The notes under the pieces: model-generated
The model's database searches: none
What the model was told of the DNA's origin: nothing
The model's input: only the letters and a program-made list of their open reading frames with translations
Assembly: GCA_947169265.1 (NCBI GenBank)
Contig: CAMVPC010000003.1
Span: 1 to 64,000, forward strand
DNA from: an uncultured Prevotellaceae bacterium
GTDB lineage: Bacteria; Bacteroidota; Bacteroidia; Bacteroidales; Muribaculaceae
Direction of reading: 5' to 3'
DNA length: 64,000 bases
Program-made: the position numbers and the translations under genes
Shown here: positions 43,001 to 51,260 of the stretch, piece by piece
Layout of the letters: every line of letters begins with the position of its first letter
How positions within the stretch are numbered: the stretch's first letter is position 1

Positions 43001-43923
43001 ACAATAGCGGCGACGACCGCGCCGTGGGCGGCATCTCAACCGGAGTGAGCGGAGGCACGCGCGGCACCAACGTCTACGCCCACCTGCTCAACACGGGCAA
43101 GAAACGCCTCGTCAACGCCATCGTGAGCTACAATGTGGAGAAATACCGCAAAGGCTCGAACGCCGCCGGCTTCGACGTGCAACTCTACTACTCGATTGAC
43201 GGACGCAACTGGACGAGCGCCGGCGACCGCTTCAAGACACACTTCGACCCCGACAGCGAAACGGCAGGATATGCCGAAGTGCCCGGCCAAACCGTCGCCG
43301 TGAGCGACACACTGCCCGTGGAGCTGCAGCCCGGCGTTGACCTGTATTTGGCATGGAACATCAGTGTGGCCAGCGGAACGGCGGCCGCCAGCGCCATGGC
43401 CCTCGCAATCGACGACTTTGCCATCAGCTGCGAGTTGCCCAAGATTCCCGCCGCGCAACACTATATCTATGCCGAGGATAAGACCGGATGGGACGCTCTG
43501 GGCCTCTACGCTTGGGGCGACAGCGAACTCTTCGGCGCATGGCCCGGCGAGGCTGTCGTGGGCGAGAAGACCATCAACGGCATCAACTACAAGGTGTTCC
43601 TGCTTGACACCGAGGGCGGTAACTACCACCTCATCTTCAACAACTGGAACAACGGCAGCCAGCTTCCCGACTACGACATCGTGGCCAACCGCGACTACTA
43701 CTTCACGCTCAGCGACACCGCCGCCACCGAAGTCGACCCCGCCACCTACGGCGTGACCCCCGGCGACGTGAACGGCGACGGCATCGTGAGCGGCGCCGAC
43801 GTCACAGCGCTCTACAACGTGCTGCTCGACGGTGCCACGCCCGCCGGCAACGCCGACGTGAACGGCGACGACGTGGTGAGCGGCGCCGACGTAACGGCAC
43901 TTTACAACCTGTTGCTTAATTAA
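40081..43923 (+). CDS. Multidomain surface protein: SGNH hydrolase with starch-binding-like modules and dockerin
   Basis: A 1280-residue exported protein with signal peptide MYRKLLLLVALMAAAGAAATAQ. The order is: beta module A (about 25-245), two to three carbohydrate-binding-like modules (250-585, with IYLRGEVNSWGADAAWEF and VYIIGDLNGW), an SGNH/DUF4886-type hydrolase (about 590-850; NNSLIHYND with Ser600, HIILQEQS, DDRHPT with His767), an Ig-like module, module A again (about 905-1120), a CBM26-type starch-binding module (YIYAEDKTGWDALGLYAWGD, near 1126) and a two-repeat dockerin ending DVTALYNLLLN. The usual GNS of the SGNH serine motif reads NNS here. Likely a surface esterase or glycan-binding protein. 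Confidence 0.8.
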   Translation: MYRKLLLLVALMAAAGAAATAQIAVSAESPTVSQNFDSMWDAGTQEALLAMPQGWRVDRNITAPRQVNAWTDAATEVMYTGGQNLASNAKNGTWNWGASDNNGDRAVGGLTTGVSGGTRGFSMMTRLSNSDANAIDKLTLSYDIEKYRYGSNAAGFDVQLYYSTDGISWTSAGDDFKTHFEPDASTIGADVVPISVTAVTAKSMRLAVEPGADIYLAWNVSVASGTAAASAMGLAIDNVSVTATFAGSGPETIAVFVEDVTRWNSLTMAVDGDSPKSADGSATVNGVAYKFFEMEKDDAAHTLIFSNGAATVNYNIVADGDKYVCLTATEATAITHPESYTGWVDPSRPPFVASGIYLRGEVNSWGADAAWEFSDEGNGMYVLYDKTLNGQFKVADAAWSSACNYGSNGSSVTLDTPYALVAGTNDNISCGGNTFVTKRIVLTINDNGATLLLESDDNPAGLTSVYIIGDLNGWNYMDTSGELKLNDESGLFEGQVTLAAGDDNLSHWRLYQRLGMVGVWGAQGGEDLTASVTAGTLEKGSTGRMATEPGTYRATFDINTGEFSLESLGSVPTTLTLEPAATILVPTLPEQVKVLSLNNSLIHYNDQDAVFNGIAAAMGKNATWKKHSLLGKTLNAHWNEGDGLAEDGTPGAKMLVRGDAWSHIILQEQSGLPRTDYETFRANVKRWVDYIREYCPNPNAIIILPVNWAYSGDWENFTAFNKTFENNYLALARELGVTLCPVGEAYERQFEQGGAESLASWFQDDRHPTDKSTYMAACMEYALIFGENPNAITWAPDAVSTADAQAMREIAAQAMANFHNVVDHPAGTISYKVTVRDQFGMEIAAPDDIVMTLSGGGAIEDGQFVSNGETGQFNVNVTCGEFSAAATITVAAPVTEVITYPAIELNEDALTAGEDFNTMGSEATATMPLAWRIARNTEAPRLVGRWDEADEQTMNAGGVNLPSNAKNGTWNFGDNSGDDRAVGGISTGVSGGTRGTNVYAHLLNTGKKRLVNAIVSYNVEKYRKGSNAAGFDVQLYYSIDGRNWTSAGDRFKTHFDPDSETAGYAEVPGQTVAVSDTLPVELQPGVDLYLAWNISVASGTAAASAMALAIDDFAISCELPKIPAAQHYIYAEDKTGWDALGLYAWGDSELFGAWPGEAVVGEKTINGINYKVFLLDTEGGNYHLIFNNWNNGSQLPDYDIVANRDYYFTLSDTAATEVDPATYGVTPGDVNGDGIVSGADVTALYNVLLDGATPAGNADVNGDDVVSGADVTALYNLLLN

Positions 43924-43944
43924 CTTTGCGCATCACTATAGCAC

Positions 43945-43982
43945 AGCCCCGCAGACCTATTGTGGCCGCGGGGCTTGTTTTT
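43945..43982 (+). terminator. Terminator of the SGNH/CBM26 surface protein gene
   Basis: Arms AGCCCCGC (43945-43952) and GCGGGGCT (43968-43975) are followed by TGTTTTT, right after the stop codon and before the convergent acyltransferase gene. Confidence 0.75.
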
Positions 43983-43986
43983 GGAT

Positions 43987-45015
43987 TTAGGAGCTTTTGC
44001 CCAGCACCCAGCGGGCGTGGCGGTCGATAAACCAAGCCACGGGGTAGATGCAGGCCATGACGAGGAGCGCCACGGCCAGCTTGAGCCATGGCTGGTCAAC
44101 GAACAATCCGTGCCCCATCAAGCGCGCGAATGCGGCAATAAAGTAGTTTTGCAACGCCAGATAGACGGTGCCGCTCACCACGATAAGCTCCACCACCTTG
44201 TTGCGCCCCAGCCAAGCGGCCACCACTTTGCCCAAACACAAATAGGCCGGAATAACCATGAGGCCCGCCACTATTCTTATAGCCAGGAAAAGACCCGCCC
44301 ACAGTTGACGTGAATTGTCGCGCATCCAGTACACCTCGCCCATCACGGTCATCGACACCGCGGCCAGCGCAACCAGCACGAGCGAGCGTGTCACACCACC
44401 CTTGAACGAAAGGCGGGCGAAATGCTCGCGAAAGCTATTGCCGGCAGCGTAGAACGGCAAGAAAAGCAGTGCGTCTTCCACGCGCCACACACGCAGGTAG
44501 TCGCCCAGGTTCACATCATCGGGAATAAGGTAGCCCAGCGCGATGTAGCCGCCGGCCAGCACGGCGCATGCGGCCATCGTGGCCCACCCCCGCCTTGCCA
44601 CCCGCAGGATGAAGTAGTAGATGATCTGCATCGAGAACAAGCACGTGATGTACCAGAACGGCTGGCACACCGTGGCAGGGTCGCCCTTCACAATTTCAAC
44701 AAGGGGCCGCAGCAAGTCTTTGCCGGCGGGATGCAGCCACTGCCACAGCAGCCACACGGCATAGAACGCGAGCGAAAAGATGAAATAAGGCACGAGGATT
44801 TGGCGCGCGCGATGTTTCAGGAACGTGAGGAATCCACGGTATTTCACCTCGTTGAACAAGAAACCCGAGACGCAAAAGAACACCGGCATGCGCAGGTTCA
44901 GCACCACCGCCTCGTCGAGCAGCGGGATGCGTGGCGGTGTGTGATAGAGCACCACCAGGAAGATGCTCATCACCCTCACGTAGTCTAACCAAGCCTCGCG
45001 TCGCTGTGCCATCAC
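43987..45015 (-). CDS. Acyltransferase-3 family membrane protein (1)
   Basis: 342 residues with about ten membrane helices and the acyltransferase-3 N-terminus (WLDYVRVMSIFLVVLYHTPP, with His21 as the family's likely catalytic histidine). MPVFFCVSGFLF is the second conserved block. Family members O-acetylate or O-acylate surface glycans or lipids at the inner membrane. Six bases separate it from the small secreted protein upstream on the same strand. The substrate is unknown. Confidence 0.85.
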   Translation of the reverse strand: MMAQRREAWLDYVRVMSIFLVVLYHTPPRIPLLDEAVVLNLRMPVFFCVSGFLFNEVKYRGFLTFLKHRARQILVPYFIFSLAFYAVWLLWQWLHPAGKDLLRPLVEIVKGDPATVCQPFWYITCLFSMQIIYYFILRVARRGWATMAACAVLAGGYIALGYLIPDDVNLGDYLRVWRVEDALLFLPFYAAGNSFREHFARLSFKGGVTRSLVLVALAAVSMTVMGEVYWMRDNSRQLWAGLFLAIRIVAGLMVIPAYLCLGKVVAAWLGRNKVVELIVVSGTVYLALQNYFIAAFARLMGHGLFVDQPWLKLAVALLVMACIYPVAWFIDRHARWVLGKSS

Positions 45016-45021
45016 ACTTTT

Positions 45022-45582
45022 TTAGAGGTCATCGAGCCTATTTGACTTGTTCTCGCTCTCGGCCACCGTGTCGAAGTAGTCGAGATGGAGATTATAATAC
45101 TTCTTGGAATGGATAATATAGTCGGCTTCGGCCTCGCGAATAAACAGGTCAATGCGGCCCAACGCGGTAAAAACCTGGCTACTTTTGAATCCCAAATCAT
45201 CGATAGATGGCGGGGTGATGACCGCTTCGGCACTATATTTTTCTTGATACATCGCATAGAATTCGTCGAACAACTGCTCAATCATTACCTTGTCAGGACG
45301 CTCTATCACCGCTTTAGCGCGATAGACCTTCTTCGATGTCGAATCGTAATAGATATAGAATGACGCCTTTTGCCCGGCAAACATGCCACTATACATTCGT
45401 GTGCCGTTCAACATATATTTCGACAAATCGTCATATTTCACCCCCTTGGCGGTCAGACGGTTTTGGAACGTGCTGATGGTGATGCCCATGGGAATACCCA
45501 TGAACTTCATGTGCTCTTTAGTCTGCCCCGCCGCGGCAAGCGTCATGACCACGGCCAGCAAGAAAAAAATCGTTTTTTTCAT
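45022..45582 (-). CDS. Small secreted protein of unknown function
   Basis: 186 residues with signal peptide MKKTIFFLLAVVMTLAAAGQ. The mature part begins KEHMKFMGIPMGITISTFQNRLTAKGVKY and contains MYSGMFAGQKASFYIYYD and VYRAKAVIE. I know similar Bacteroidales exported proteins without assigned function. No catalytic motif is seen. A -7-like box TATTTTTG lies at 45618-45611, and a 12-base direct repeat CATAGCGTGAAA flanks the leader. It precedes an acyltransferase gene by six bases and is probably co-transcribed with it. Confidence 0.7.
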   Translation of the reverse strand: MKKTIFFLLAVVMTLAAAGQTKEHMKFMGIPMGITISTFQNRLTAKGVKYDDLSKYMLNGTRMYSGMFAGQKASFYIYYDSTSKKVYRAKAVIERPDKVMIEQLFDEFYAMYQEKYSAEAVITPPSIDDLGFKSSQVFTALGRIDLFIREAEADYIIHSKKYYNLHLDYFDTVAESENKSNRLDDL

Positions 45583-45761
45583 AGCGTGAAAGTGTTAATT
45601 ATGATTTTTGCAAAAATACAACTTTTTCGGCACATAGCGTGAAAACGCCTCGGTTTTTCCTCAGCATTCCTCAAAATCAGCCACCTCACCACGCTAAGCC
45701 AGATTACATTTCAACGCTAACACGGTGGATAGCATAATCCAAAACCGGTCATTACATCAGG

Positions 45762-46754
45762 TTATTTTTGATTTCTTTTTATGGCAAGGCGGGAAGAGAG
45801 GCGGGCGGTGACGGGTTTGAGAATGAGGTCGAAGAGGACCACAAGAAGGCCGGTGACAACGAGGCACAGGGCGAGTTTCGCTATTTGCGGCACGGCGGAA
45901 TATTGCTTGAGAACGGGGGCCAGACACTGGTACACGAAGTCGTGAATCAGGTAGATGAGTAGCGACTGGCGCCCCAACAAGTTGATGGCCGGCGTGAGCC
46001 GCAGTTTGTCGGCCACCTTGCCCGTGAGGGCTATCGCCGTCACAAAGGTGGGAATACCCAGAGCCAGCAACGGATAGACGAAGAAATTGGTGCCGTTAGG
46101 GCGGAACATCGTGTGGAACAAGCAGTAACATAACACCAGCACCACCGCGCCAAGGCCATGCCGCCGCCACGACAACGTGCGGTCGTCGAGCGCGAACACC
46201 ATGCCCCACACAAACACCGGCAATCGCGCCACCGTGCCCAGCATGAATTCGGTAAAATACCCTTCGGGCAACGGCACCTGCGTGATAGCCATCGAGAGCG
46301 CCGTCACCGTCATGGCCACGTCAGCGGCACGCCCGCCGCTACCCATCGCGCGGTAAAGGAATGGGCACAAGAAATAGATAGCCAGCACCGTGGGTATATA
46401 CCACATGTCGAAGCTGATGAGCGCCGGCCACACCCCCTCGTCGAGCCTTCCCATGCCCGTGGCCAGGTGAAACACCGTCTTGGCCACGCCCACCAGCAAG
46501 CACGCCGGCAGCAGGCGCACGAGGCGGTTGCGGTAGAACCGCCGCACCACGTTCTTGCGCAACGAGTACACGCACCCAAAGCCTCCCACAAACAGGAAAA
46601 TGTCGACACCCCACCACCCGAAGTTGTGAAACCACTTGAGCAACGGTATATCGCGGTAAGGGCTGTGGAACAGCACCACGAAGATGGTGGCCACACCCAT
46701 GATAAAGGTGCGGCGACGCGTCGTCAATGAGGTGACCGAGGGTAACGATACCAT
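45762..46754 (-). CDS. Acyltransferase-3 family membrane protein (2)
   Basis: 330 residues with multiple membrane helices, an N-terminal RRTFIMGVATIFVVLFHSPYRD (histidine in the first helix) and WWGVDIFLFVGGFG, the expected second block. It fits the acyltransferase-3 fold, but its motifs are more diverged than in the three sister genes nearby. It starts eight bases after the ABC permease stop, so it belongs to that operon. The acylated substrate is unknown. Confidence 0.78.
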   Translation of the reverse strand: MVSLPSVTSLTTRRRTFIMGVATIFVVLFHSPYRDIPLLKWFHNFGWWGVDIFLFVGGFGCVYSLRKNVVRRFYRNRLVRLLPACLLVGVAKTVFHLATGMGRLDEGVWPALISFDMWYIPTVLAIYFLCPFLYRAMGSGGRAADVAMTVTALSMAITQVPLPEGYFTEFMLGTVARLPVFVWGMVFALDDRTLSWRRHGLGAVVLVLCYCLFHTMFRPNGTNFFVYPLLALGIPTFVTAIALTGKVADKLRLTPAINLLGRQSLLIYLIHDFVYQCLAPVLKQYSAVPQIAKLALCLVVTGLLVVLFDLILKPVTARLSSRLAIKRNQK

Positions 46755-46762
46755 GGGTCAGC

Positions 46763-48094
46763 TTATTTGTTGAGCACCCACTTGAAAAGGTCCTTGAATG
46801 AGCGTTTCTTGCCATAGAGCAAGATGCCCGTGCGATAAATGCGGGCCGCAAACCAAGTCACGGCAAGCGCCGTGGCAAAGAGCAACACCACGCTGAGTGC
46901 TTGCTGCCACAGCGGCACGTCGTAAGGCAGGCGCACCATCATCACCACCGGCGAGGTGAACGGTATCATCGAGCACCACACCGCCATGGGACCGTTAGGA
47001 TTGGTCGCGCAGGCGATACCGGCATAGAGCGCTATCATCATGAACAGGATGATGGGCGTGGTGAACTGCGAGGCGTCGCTGGCCTGGTCCACAGCACTGC
47101 CGAATGCCGCGAAGAGCGAGCCGTAGAGCAGGTACCCACCTATGAAATAGAGCACGAAATTAACAAGCAGCGAACCGTAGTTAACGCCGCCGAACGCCAT
47201 CAGCATGGTTTGTAAGCCTGAACCGTCGACCGACGAGGGCGCCGTGGCGGCGGCTTCCATCGCGGCCGGTTGTGCCGCCGCAATCGAGCTAAGTCCTATC
47301 ATCGACAGGATAGTGCCTCCCACACCCAGGATAACGACCCAAATGGCAAACTGGGTGATACCCACGAGCCCCACGCCGATGATTTTGCCGAACATGAGTT
47401 CGACGGGTCGGCAGCTACTCACCACCACCTCCACGATGCGGTTTGTTTTTTCCTCGACCACGCTGTTCATGATCATGGCGCCGTACATGAGCACGAAGGT
47501 GTAGATTATCATCGCCAAAATCATGCCCAGGATCATCGACAACTCGGTGCTGGTAGCCTGTTCATTACCCTCTTCGTCCCACTTGATGCTATTAACCGTC
47601 ACGTTCACTTTTACTTCGTCAATAATCTGCTCAAGATTGTCGATATTGTGCGAGGCGAGACGGCACGCGGCAATGGTGTCGCCCAGACATCTGTTGATAT
47701 ATTCTTTGGTGCTCACGTCAATGGTCTGCTCGCTATAGATGGTTACGTTGGCCGTTTTCTCCACGTCCTCGGGAATGACGACAACGGCTGTGATGCCGTC
47801 GCCGGTTTTCTTGTAGAAGTCGCGTGCGGCTGTTTCGGGCGCGCCGGCGGCATTGATGGGAATAAACTTGTATTTATCGGTGGGGACGAGTGCGCCGGCC
47901 AGTCCGTTGCTCTTGTCGAGGACGGCGATTTGCTCCACGTTACTGTCGGCCTGCTCGTTCACATAGGCGATGAGCACGGGCACGGCCCCCGCGATGACGA
48001 TAAGGAACGGAATGAGCAAAGTCATGATGATGAACGATTTTTTGCCCACTATCATCATGTACTCGTGGGCTATTATCAGGCGAAGTCGTTTCAT
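46763..48094 (-). CDS. ABC-2 type transporter permease (NatB-like)
   Basis: 443 residues. One N-terminal helix (residues 19-40, SFIIMTLLIPFLIVIAGAVPVLI) is followed by a long extracytoplasmic domain (about 40-185), then five or more helices starting MILGMILAMIIYTFVLMYGAMIMNSVVEEKTNRIVEV. This E-K-rich motif is typical of NatB/ABC-2 permeases. It overlaps the ATP-binding subunit gene by four bases. Family members export sodium, drugs or small molecules, and the substrate here is not evident. Confidence 0.9.
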   Translation of the reverse strand: MKRLRLIIAHEYMMIVGKKSFIIMTLLIPFLIVIAGAVPVLIAYVNEQADSNVEQIAVLDKSNGLAGALVPTDKYKFIPINAAGAPETAARDFYKKTGDGITAVVVIPEDVEKTANVTIYSEQTIDVSTKEYINRCLGDTIAACRLASHNIDNLEQIIDEVKVNVTVNSIKWDEEGNEQATSTELSMILGMILAMIIYTFVLMYGAMIMNSVVEEKTNRIVEVVVSSCRPVELMFGKIIGVGLVGITQFAIWVVILGVGGTILSMIGLSSIAAAQPAAMEAAATAPSSVDGSGLQTMLMAFGGVNYGSLLVNFVLYFIGGYLLYGSLFAAFGSAVDQASDASQFTTPIILFMMIALYAGIACATNPNGPMAVWCSMIPFTSPVVMMVRLPYDVPLWQQALSVVLLFATALAVTWFAARIYRTGILLYGKKRSFKDLFKWVLNK

Positions 48095-49005
48095 GCGGTA
48101 GCCTCCTGTTGTGGTTGAGTCACAGTTTCAATAAAAATCTCGTGCATCGAGGGCAACAGCTCGGTGACGCCCGTGAGCTGATAACGCTCGTTAAGGAACG
48201 TGATGGCGTCGCGCATCTCCACACCTTTCGCGAGGTGGATGACGGCACTGCCCGGCGTGGCCACGTCGATATCGAACACTTGTGGGGCGGCTTCGAGCGT
48301 TACATCGTGGTCAAAGGTGACGCTGAGCTTGTTTTTCTTGTGGTTGCGCTTCACTTCCTTGACCGACCCCTCGAGTGCCACGCGCGACTTGTTGATGAGC
48401 GTGATGCGCTCGCACACGTCCTCCACACTGCCCATGTTGTGGGTAGAGAAAAGGATGGTGGCACCCTCGTCGCGCAACCGCAGTATCTCGCCCTTGAGCT
48501 GCTCGGCGTTCACCGGGTCAAAACCCGAGAAGGGTTCGTCGAAGATTAGCAGGCGGGGACGATGGAGCACTGTGGCGATGAACTGCACCTTTTGCTGCAT
48601 GCCCTTCGACAGTTCCTCCACTTTGCGGGAGCGCCACTCGGTGAGGTCGAAGCGCTCGAGCCACTCGTGCATGGCCTTGACGGCGGCATCGCGCTCCATG
48701 CCCTTGAGCCGCGCCAAATAGACGATTTGGTCGCCCACTTTCATTTTCTTGTACAGGCCGCGCTCTTCGGGCAAGTAGCCGATTTGCTCCACATGGGCCT
48801 CACGCAGGGGCTCGCCGTTGAGCAGCACTTCGCCGGCGTCGGCGCGCGTGATCATGTTCAGGATGCGAATGAGCGACGTCTTGCCGGCTCCGTTAGGGCC
48901 GAGCAAGCCGTAGATGCATCCCTCGGGCACGTTCATGCTCACGCCGTCGAGGGCGCGGTGCCCGCTATATTGCTTCACTACGTCTTTTACGGTTATAAAA
49001 TCCAT
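48091..49005 (-). CDS. ABC transporter ATP-binding protein (NatA-like)
   Basis: The 304-residue ATPase has Walker A GPNGAGKTS (residues 35-43), signature LSKGMQQKV, Walker B LLIFDEPFSGFDP and the H-loop STHN. A C-terminal extension of about 85 residues (KNKLSVTFDHDVTLEAAPQVF...) is the DUF4162-type domain of NatA-like subunits. It drives the permease encoded by the overlapping downstream gene. Upstream and downstream lie acyltransferase genes on the same strand. Confidence 0.93.
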   Translation of the reverse strand: MDFITVKDVVKQYSGHRALDGVSMNVPEGCIYGLLGPNGAGKTSLIRILNMITRADAGEVLLNGEPLREAHVEQIGYLPEERGLYKKMKVGDQIVYLARLKGMERDAAVKAMHEWLERFDLTEWRSRKVEELSKGMQQKVQFIATVLHRPRLLIFDEPFSGFDPVNAEQLKGEILRLRDEGATILFSTHNMGSVEDVCERITLINKSRVALEGSVKEVKRNHKKNKLSVTFDHDVTLEAAPQVFDIDVATPGSAVIHLAKGVEMRDAITFLNERYQLTGVTELLPSMHEIFIETVTQPQQEATA

Positions 49006-49021
49006 ATTTATAATAATATAC

Positions 49022-50146
49022 TTATTGTTTCGGCTTTTTCTTTTTCACGCCAAGCAGATAGTAAGCCAAGAAGTCGCTGCTGCGAATTATCTCGCTCACC
49101 ACCATGCACAAGGCCACAATACACACCGCCAACACAAGCGGTGTGACCACCTGTAGCAACACGTTGCCTTCGAGCAACGGCGCCAGCCCGTGCAAGTTGG
49201 GCACGAAGAAATAGTGTAACAGATAGATGTCGAGCGTGCGCCGCCCGATGAACACCAGTGTGCGCGCCAAGCGCGAATTACCCTCGAAAAACGCCTCCTT
49301 GCGGCGGAAGAAGGTGAACACTATCAGCAAGCCGGCCCAGCACGTTACACAATAGTTGAGGATGCGTGTCACCCACACGTTGAAGTACTGGTGACCGCTC
49401 TTGCTCACGCCCATGAGGTGGAAGCGGTGGAAGATGTCGTAAATCCAGCCGTCCACATTGATTTCCTTATAATATATCACGATAGGTATGGTGACGGCGA
49501 AGATTACTACCACGGCGGCGGTGAACCACTTGTTGGCAATGGCGCGCATGAACGCGCCGTTATACTTGCGGCACAACACCCCGATGACAAAGAACTGGAA
49601 ATGTTTCAGCAACAAGTTGAAGCGCAGCTGCATGGCCCATGGCTTGAGCTTGAAATTGAAGAATATTATCAAAAACACCACCACGATGGCAACGAGCAGC
49701 AAGTCGTGCGTCACACTACCGGCACGCCCCAGGCGCCGCGTGAGCCACGACACCGCGTAGTAAATCACAAACATGTAGAACAACACATAAGTGAACCAGT
49801 AGCGACCCAGGTTGAAGTGTTCTATGGTGAAAAACTCACGGAACCCCACCCCCGAATCGGGAAATATCAGTTCCCATATCGCTAAAAACACGGTGGCCGG
49901 AATAAGTTGCACGATGGCTTTACCACGCAGACGCTTGAGGGTGAAACCCGTTGTCCACGCCTCGCGCGCCTTGAAGGCGATGTAGCCGCTGATGAAGAAG
50001 AAGGTGGGCATGCGCATTGTCTCAAGCACGTCGGTGAACGGCGACACCGTGTCGAGCCCGAAGATGGAGCAATGCCACATCACCACGAGCAACATGGTGA
50101 AGCCGCGCAATGCGTCTATATATCTTATGCGGCCCGTTTTATCCAT
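49022..50146 (-). CDS. Acyltransferase-3 family membrane protein (3)
   Basis: 374 residues with the clear family start RIRYIDALRGFTMLLVVMWHCS (catalytic-type histidine, R..D..RG motif) and RMPTFFFISGYIAF. About ten membrane helices follow, ending with a Lys-rich tail (GVKKKKPKQ). It is a close paralogue of the next gene upstream: both share IRYIDA.RGFT, MRMPTFFFISG/FRMPTFFFISG, GRRTLDIYLLH and VVSEIIRSSD. The genes overlap by eight bases, so this is a tandem duplication. The substrate is unknown. Confidence 0.88.
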   Translation of the reverse strand: MDKTGRIRYIDALRGFTMLLVVMWHCSIFGLDTVSPFTDVLETMRMPTFFFISGYIAFKAREAWTTGFTLKRLRGKAIVQLIPATVFLAIWELIFPDSGVGFREFFTIEHFNLGRYWFTYVLFYMFVIYYAVSWLTRRLGRAGSVTHDLLLVAIVVVFLIIFFNFKLKPWAMQLRFNLLLKHFQFFVIGVLCRKYNGAFMRAIANKWFTAAVVVIFAVTIPIVIYYKEINVDGWIYDIFHRFHLMGVSKSGHQYFNVWVTRILNYCVTCWAGLLIVFTFFRRKEAFFEGNSRLARTLVFIGRRTLDIYLLHYFFVPNLHGLAPLLEGNVLLQVVTPLVLAVCIVALCMVVSEIIRSSDFLAYYLLGVKKKKPKQ

Positions 50147-51191
50147 TGTTTTTATCTTCTCGTTTTTTGGTAACGCCCAGTAACCAGTGGGCCAACAAGT
50201 CGCTACTGCGGATTATCTCGCTCACTATCATGCACAGTGTCACCACCACGGCAGCCAGCACGGCACTCACGCCCCACTGCAGCAGCGCGTTTTGCCCGCC
50301 CTCTATAAACGGTCTCATCCATTCCATGGGCGGCAGGAAAAAGAAGTGCAGCAGATAGATGTCGAGCGTGCGGCGCCCGATGAACACCATCACGCGCGCC
50401 AGGCGCGAATTGCTGTTGAAAAACTCCTCCTTGCGCTTGAAAAAGGTGAATAATATCATTATTCCCAACCAGCACCCCAGGCAATAGTGGATAAAGAAGA
50501 AACCTGGCACATAGCGCTTATCATTCATGCAAATATAAGCGCACACAAACATGAGCACTATCACCACCGCGTTGAACCACCGGTTCTTGATAATAGCGAA
50601 AAAATTGTCTTTATACTTGCGCGCCAGCACGCCCATGGTGAAAAACTGTATTGTCCACATCAAGTCGTCGACGTGCAGGTTGCGCACTACACTTGGATTG
50701 GGGAAACGGTGACACACATAGACCGTAGCCGTTACCACCGAAACCACTATCATTCCTATCACCATTATCCTCTCGTTGTTGAACCGATGGGCTACCCACG
50801 AGAGCGCATAGTAAATCACGAACATGGCGAAAAGCGCAAACGTGAACCAGTAATAAAGAATATAGTCGCCCACATGAGTGAAGTATTCAAGCAACGGCTC
50901 AGGTTTCATCCAAGCCTGATAAAACACAGTGAAAATGAGCGCGGGGATGATTTGCACAAAGGCCTTTTTGCGCATCTGCCGGCCATAGTGCGACGTGGTC
51001 CACACCTCAAGCGGCTTGTAGGCGATGAATCCGCTTATAAAGAAGAAAGTGGGCATCCTGAAAAATTGCAACAAATGAATGGAAATGGGTATAAATTTCA
51101 TCGAATTGCTCACCACGTGCAGCATCACCACAAGAAACATGGTGAAGCCGCGCATCGCGTCGATATACCTTATTCTATTTTTGGTTTCCAC
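50139..51191 (-). CDS. Acyltransferase-3 family membrane protein (4)
   Basis: 350 residues with family motifs RIRYIDAMRGFTMFLVVMLHVV and RMPTFFFISGFIAYKPLEVWTT, FIGRRTLDIYLLHFF near the C-terminus, and about ten membrane helices. It is the first gene of the minus-strand acyltransferase/ABC run and has a -7 box (TACCTTTG, 51221-51214) 23 bases before its start. It is a tandem paralogue of the gene it overlaps. Likely acylates a surface glycan or lipid. Confidence 0.88.
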   Translation of the reverse strand: METKNRIRYIDAMRGFTMFLVVMLHVVSNSMKFIPISIHLLQFFRMPTFFFISGFIAYKPLEVWTTSHYGRQMRKKAFVQIIPALIFTVFYQAWMKPEPLLEYFTHVGDYILYYWFTFALFAMFVIYYALSWVAHRFNNERIMVIGMIVVSVVTATVYVCHRFPNPSVVRNLHVDDLMWTIQFFTMGVLARKYKDNFFAIIKNRWFNAVVIVLMFVCAYICMNDKRYVPGFFFIHYCLGCWLGIMILFTFFKRKEEFFNSNSRLARVMVFIGRRTLDIYLLHFFFLPPMEWMRPFIEGGQNALLQWGVSAVLAAVVVTLCMIVSEIIRSSDLLAHWLLGVTKKREDKNNG

Positions 51192-51213
51192 CTTTTTTTT
51201 TCAAAATGCCCTG

Positions 51214-51250
51214 CAAAGGTACGCAGTTATTTTGATATTTTGTAATTTTG
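51214..51250. promoter_or_regulatory. Divergent -7 boxes between acyltransferase 4 and the LAB_N gene
   Basis: TACCTTTG on the minus strand (51221-51214) faces the acyltransferase gene. TAATTTTG on the plus strand (51243-51250) faces the LAB_N gene, whose ATG is only 10 bases downstream. The two promoters are back to back within 40 bases. Confidence 0.6.
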
Positions 51251-51260
51251 CACCACAAAG

